Part shown: positions 21,478 to 24,996 of the stretch, piece by piece
How the letters are laid out: each line of letters begins with the position of its first letter
How positions within the stretch are numbered: the stretch's first letter is position 1
From: JBDRNO01 sp043811005
GTDB lineage: Bacteria; Bacteroidota; Bacteroidia; NORP154
Length of the DNA stretch: 24,996 nt
Assembly (NCBI GenBank): GCA_043811005.1
Contig: JBDRNO010000253.1
Coordinates: forward strand, 1-24,996
Reading direction: 5' to 3'
Program-made: the position numbers and the translations under genes
The notes under the pieces: model-generated
Databases searched by the model: none
What the model saw: only the letters and a program-made list of their open reading frames with translations
Told to the model about the DNA's origin: nothing

Positions 21478-23043
21478 ATGGCAGGAAAATTTTTAAAATT
21501 CGATTTACCCAAAAACCAGTCATCAATTATTAAAGTGATTGGTGTTGGAGGTGGCGGCAGCAATGCTGTAAACCATATGTTTCGTCAGGGAATTAAAGGC
21601 GTTGACTTTGTTGTTTGCAACACCGATGCACAATCGTTGAACAGCAGCCCAGTTCCTAATAAAATTCAATTGGGGTCAAGTTTGACAGAGGGATTGGGCG
21701 CTGGTGGAAATCCGGAAACAGGGAAAAATGCAGCTATTGAGAATATAGAGCAAATAAAAGAGATAATTGGAAACAATACCAAAATGGTATTTATCACCGC
21801 AGGTCTGGGTGGAGGAACAGGTACGGGCGGAGCTCCGGTTATCGCTGCAACAGCTAAAAAATTGGGTATTCTTACTGTCGGAATTGTTACTATACCTTTC
21901 TATCGTGAAGGACCTAAAAGAAAACTTCAGGCAGAACAGGGTCTTGAAGAAATGAGAAATAATGTAGATGCAGTTATTGTTATATGCAATGATAAACTGC
22001 GGGAAATGTATGGCAATCTAACTGTTACCAATGCTTTTCAACAAGCCGACAATGTTTTAACAACAGCCGCAAAAGGTATAGCCGAAATAATTACTGTTCC
22101 AGGTTATATCAATGTTGATTTCGAGGATGTGAAAACAGTAATGAAAAACAGCGGAGTTGCTATTATGGGTTCCGCTTTGGCAGAAGGTGAAGACAGGGCA
22201 ATAAAAGCGGTGCAGCAGGCACTCGCTTCTCCATTGTTGAATGATAACAATATCAAAGATGCCCGGTATATTTTACTTAATATCACGGGAGGCGCCAAAG
22301 AAGTATTGCTGGATGAAATATCAGAAATTAGTGATTATGTTCAGGAAGAAGCAGGATCTACTGCTAATATCATTTTGGGAGTAGGTACAGAAGAATCACT
22401 AAATGATAGTATCAGTGTTACAATTATTGCATCAGGTTTCTATACAAATACCGACCTTGGTTTTGTTCAGGCAAATCAACTCGAAAAAATAGTCAGAACC
22501 CTGGAAGATGAACCCGATTCAGAAACGGTTGGATCCGGGCAGGCAGAAACCATAGCCTCTACACCAGATACAATACCTTTTTTGACTGAAACGTCAGAAC
22601 CCAAAGAGAAAGAAGAGCCCGCTGACCACTTTACTCCTAAAACACCTGATGAAAAGCAGGACCAAAAACAGGTAAGTTTTGAGTTTGAACTCAACCCTAA
22701 ACTCCAAAAACAACCTGATGCGGAAATTTTTCAGAAAACTCCTTCTTACCCTGAGAGGAAGCCGGAGGGTGAGGTCAGGAGTCAGGATACTGAAAAAGAC
22801 CAGATAAGATCAAAAGAGAGAATAATGAAATTAAAGGAATTGAGTTATAAGCTTAAAACACCTTCGGGTGTTTCTGATCTGGAAAATGAACCTGCCTATA
22901 AAAGGAAAAATATCGAGCTTGATTCGCCACCTCATTCCTCTGAGTCACAAATATCCCGTTATACCCTGTCAGAAGGCGATAATGAAGAGAACAAAACAGA
23001 AATAAAATCCAATAATTCCTTTTTGCATGATAGGGTGGATTGA
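21478..23043 (+). CDS. ftsZ: Cell-division GTPase FtsZ
   Basis: Tubulin homologue forming the Z ring. The GTP-binding domain has IGVGGGGSNAVNHM (residues 21-34) and the tubulin signature GLGGGTGTGGAP at 109-120; the T7 loop NVDFEDV carries Asn212, Asp214 and Asp217. The core ends near residue 330. A long Glu/Lys/Pro-rich linker (SEPKEKEEPADHF...) follows, and the tail holds AYKRKNIELDSPPHSSESQISRYTLSE and NNSFLHDRVD, the Bacteroidota-type C-terminus expected to bind FtsA. The total is 521 residues. A rare strong Shine-Dalgarno site precedes it, fitting the high FtsZ level division requires. Confidence 0.98.
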   Translation: MAGKFLKFDLPKNQSSIIKVIGVGGGGSNAVNHMFRQGIKGVDFVVCNTDAQSLNSSPVPNKIQLGSSLTEGLGAGGNPETGKNAAIENIEQIKEIIGNNTKMVFITAGLGGGTGTGGAPVIAATAKKLGILTVGIVTIPFYREGPKRKLQAEQGLEEMRNNVDAVIVICNDKLREMYGNLTVTNAFQQADNVLTTAAKGIAEIITVPGYINVDFEDVKTVMKNSGVAIMGSALAEGEDRAIKAVQQALASPLLNDNNIKDARYILLNITGGAKEVLLDEISEISDYVQEEAGSTANIILGVGTEESLNDSISVTIIASGFYTNTDLGFVQANQLEKIVRTLEDEPDSETVGSGQAETIASTPDTIPFLTETSEPKEKEEPADHFTPKTPDEKQDQKQVSFEFELNPKLQKQPDAEIFQKTPSYPERKPEGEVRSQDTEKDQIRSKERIMKLKELSYKLKTPSGVSDLENEPAYKRKNIELDSPPHSSESQISRYTLSEGDNEENKTEIKSNNSFLHDRVD

Positions 23044-23070
23044 AGCATGAAATCCAAAGTGCCTGAAAAT

Positions 23071-23104
23071 AAAAACCCTTGCTGGATTTCCAGCAAGGGT
23101 TTTT
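23071..23104. terminator. Bidirectional intrinsic terminator between ftsZ and groEL
   Basis: Perfect 15-bp arms AAAAACCCTTGCTGG (23071-23085) and CCAGCAAGGGTTTTT (23090-23104) around ATTT. The A-run on one side and T-run on the other make it usable from both strands, as suits two convergent operons. Confidence 0.95.
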
Positions 23105-23128
23105 ATAAATTATCCTAAAGCTTGATGA

Positions 23129-24763
23129 TTACATCATTCCGCCCATTCCTCCACCTGGTGGCATACCCATTGCCGGAGGATTTTCTTCCTTCTCTTCGGC
23201 TAAGACACACTCGGTTGTTAATAGCATTCCTGCTATAGAAGCAGCGTTCTCCAAAGCAATACGAGCAACTTTTGTCGGATCAATAACACCGGATTTAAAC
23301 AGGTTTTCATAAGTTTCTGTTTGTGCATTAAAGCCGAAATCACCTTTGCCTTCTTTTACTTTTTGAACAACGATAGAACCTTCATGACCGGCATTTTCCA
23401 CAATTTGCCTTAATGGCTCTTCAAGTCCTCTTTTTATAATTGCGATACCGGTGTTTTCGTCATCATTTGCTCCTTTTAATTCCTTAAGAGCATCGATTGC
23501 CCGGATATAACCAACACCACCACCGGCTATAATGCCTTCTTCAACAGCAGCTTTTGTTGCATTTAAAGCATCATCCACCCTGTCTTTTTTCTCTTTCATC
23601 TCAACTTCTGTAGGTGCTCCGATATAAAGAACAGCAACACCACCGGCTAATTTAGCCAGTCTTTCCTGGAGCTTTTCCTTGTCATAATCAGAAGTGGTTG
23701 TTTCTATCAGCGCTTTGATCTGATTAACCCTGGCTTTGATGTCTTCTTTTTTGCCGGCTCCGCTTACAATTGTTGTGTTTTCTTTATCAATTGTTATTTT
23801 TTCGGCAGTACCTAAATATGAGAGGTCAGCACTTTCTAATTTATAGCCCCTTTCTTCAGAAATTACCGTACCACCGGTTAAGATGGCGATGTCTTCCAGC
23901 ATTTCTTTTCTCCTGTCTCCAAATCCCGGTGCTTTAACAGCCGCTACTTTCAGTGATCCTCTTAATTTATTTACCACTAAGGTCGCCAATGCTTCACCGT
24001 CAATGTCTTCAGCAATTATTACTAATGGATTTCCTGTCTGGGCTGTTTTTTCCAATATGCCGAGCAGATCTTTCATTGTGGAGATCTTCTTGTCATATAT
24101 CAAAATATAAGGTTTTTCCAGTACGGCTTCCATTTTCTCGGCATCTGTAATAAAGTAAGGCGAGATATATCCCCTGTCGAATTGCATTCCTTCAACTACT
24201 TCAACACTAGTATCAGTCCCTTTAGCCTCTTCAACAGTAATAACGCCTTCTTTTTGTACTTTTTCCATGGCTTCGGCAATCAATTTACCAATTTGCGGAT
24301 CATTATTTGATGAAATGGTAGCTATCTGCTCTATTTTGTTATGATCACCCCCTACTGCCTTTGATTGTTTTTTAAGGTCTTTAACAACAACTTCAACAGC
24401 TTTATCAATACCTCTTTTTAAGTCCATGGGGTTAGCTCCGGCAGCAACATTTTTCAGACCGGCATTAATAATTGCTTTTGCCAGGACTGTTGCGGTTGTT
24501 GTTCCATCGCCAGCATCATCTGAAGTTTTGGATGCAACTTCTTTTAGCAGTTGTGCCCCCATATTTTCTGCGGGATCACTTAATTCTACTTCTTTTGCAA
24601 CGGTAACACCGTCTTTTGTGATTTGCGGTGCTCCAAACTTTTTGTCAATAATTACATTTCGCCCTTTGGGACCTAATGTGATTTTTACAGCATCTGCTAA
24701 TGCACTAACTCCTTTTTTTAATGCATCGCGCGCTTCGAGATCAAATGTTATTTTTTTTGCCAT
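23129..24763 (-). CDS. groEL: Chaperonin GroEL (60 kDa)
   Basis: ATP-driven folding chamber subunit, cytosolic. It begins MAKKITFDLEARDALKKGV, with the nucleotide-binding segments ITLGPKGRNVIIDKKFGAP and DAGDGTTTATVLAKAI, the family signature AAVEEGIIAGGGVGYIRA and the flexible GGM tail (GMPPGGGMGGMM). Its 544 residues are standard. It lies 122 bases after groES and ends 24 bases from the shared terminator. No insert or frameshift is visible. Any HrcA/CIRCE or sigma-32-type control would be upstream of groES, outside the window. Confidence 0.98.
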   Translation of the reverse strand: MAKKITFDLEARDALKKGVSALADAVKITLGPKGRNVIIDKKFGAPQITKDGVTVAKEVELSDPAENMGAQLLKEVASKTSDDAGDGTTTATVLAKAIINAGLKNVAAGANPMDLKRGIDKAVEVVVKDLKKQSKAVGGDHNKIEQIATISSNNDPQIGKLIAEAMEKVQKEGVITVEEAKGTDTSVEVVEGMQFDRGYISPYFITDAEKMEAVLEKPYILIYDKKISTMKDLLGILEKTAQTGNPLVIIAEDIDGEALATLVVNKLRGSLKVAAVKAPGFGDRRKEMLEDIAILTGGTVISEERGYKLESADLSYLGTAEKITIDKENTTIVSGAGKKEDIKARVNQIKALIETTTSDYDKEKLQERLAKLAGGVAVLYIGAPTEVEMKEKKDRVDDALNATKAAVEEGIIAGGGVGYIRAIDALKELKGANDDENTGIAIIKRGLEEPLRQIVENAGHEGSIVVQKVKEGKGDFGFNAQTETYENLFKSGVIDPTKVARIALENAASIAGMLLTTECVLAEEKEENPPAMGMPPGGGMGGMM

Positions 24764-24885
24764 TTTATTAAATTTTAGGCCCCGGTCTAATCAACGAATG
24801 CTTGTTTGTCTGTAAAATATCTTTAGCAGGCAGGGCAGACAAGGATCAGGAAATAAAGGGCAGTTTAGTTAAAATAAATTAATTA

Positions 24886-24996
24886 TTAAATAATTGCGAA
24901 AATATCTGATTCCCGCATAATAATATACTCTTTTTCGTTGAACGTTATTTCCGTGCCGGCATATTTACCATAAAGAATGGTATCGCCTTCTTTGAC
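24886..24996 (-). CDS. groES: Co-chaperonin GroES, C-terminal part (partial)
   Basis: The last 36 residues of GroES, cut by the right edge. VKEGDTILYGKYAGTEI, EYIIMRESDIFAII and the stop at 24886-24888 match the family's C-terminus. GroES forms the lid of the GroEL chamber. The usual groES-groEL order supports the call. Confidence 0.95.
   Translation of the reverse strand, partial: VKEGDTILYGKYAGTEITFNEKEYIIMRESDIFAII

Overview
The window is a low-GC stretch of a Bacteroidota chromosome. The evidence is a GldB-type lipoprotein, an outer-membrane beta-barrel gene of the PF13568 kind, the Bacteroidota order of the division and cell-wall (dcw) cluster with no murF or ddl inside it, a PASTA-tailed FtsI, an FtsZ ending in the Bacteroidota-type tail, and few Shine-Dalgarno sequences. 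I cannot name the genus. The density of dispersed repeats and two single-base frameshifts in essential genes suggest an environmental or metagenome-derived assembly, which is an inference.

Layout. Positions 1-5581: a partial four-helix-bundle gene, nadE and an outer-membrane barrel gene (all minus), a gldB-like lipoprotein gene (plus), then the ribosome-assembly GTPase gene engB/ysxC and an alpha/beta hydrolase gene (both minus). Positions 5582-6149: a 568-base control region with three 10-bp-phased TGGKA repeats, the expected operator of MraZ. Positions 6150-23043: the dcw cluster, all plus strand: mraZ, rsmH, ftsL-like, ftsI, murE, mraY, murD, ftsW, murG, murC, ftsQ, ftsA, ftsZ. Positions 23071-23104: a bidirectional terminator. 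Positions 23129-24996: groEL and the 3' end of groES (minus).

How the genes work together. MurC, MurD and MurE build the UDP-MurNAc peptide (MurE carries the meso-diaminopimelate motif DNPR). MraY and MurG make lipid I and lipid II. FtsW and FtsI polymerise and cross-link at the septum, scaffolded by FtsL and FtsQ and the FtsA/FtsZ ring. MraZ is the likely autoregulator of the whole block.

The unusual part is repeat biology. Several families of short palindromic elements are scattered through the region, and copies lie in frame inside conserved genes: murG (two), murC, murE and gldB, with weaker cases in nadE and mraY. The murG and murC inserts share an identical 11-mer read in different frames. 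The murE insert shares a 12-mer with an intergenic element between mraY and murD. The 16-bp palindrome TCCGCCAGCTGGCGGA is both intergenic and inside murG. One repeat supplies the murG stop codon, and another supplies a false upstream start for ftsW. This resembles the protein-embedded palindromic elements described in Rickettsia, here in a peptidoglycan/division operon. Separately, mraY and murC each carry a one-base frameshift in a homopolymer, of opposite sign; correcting them restores family-length proteins.
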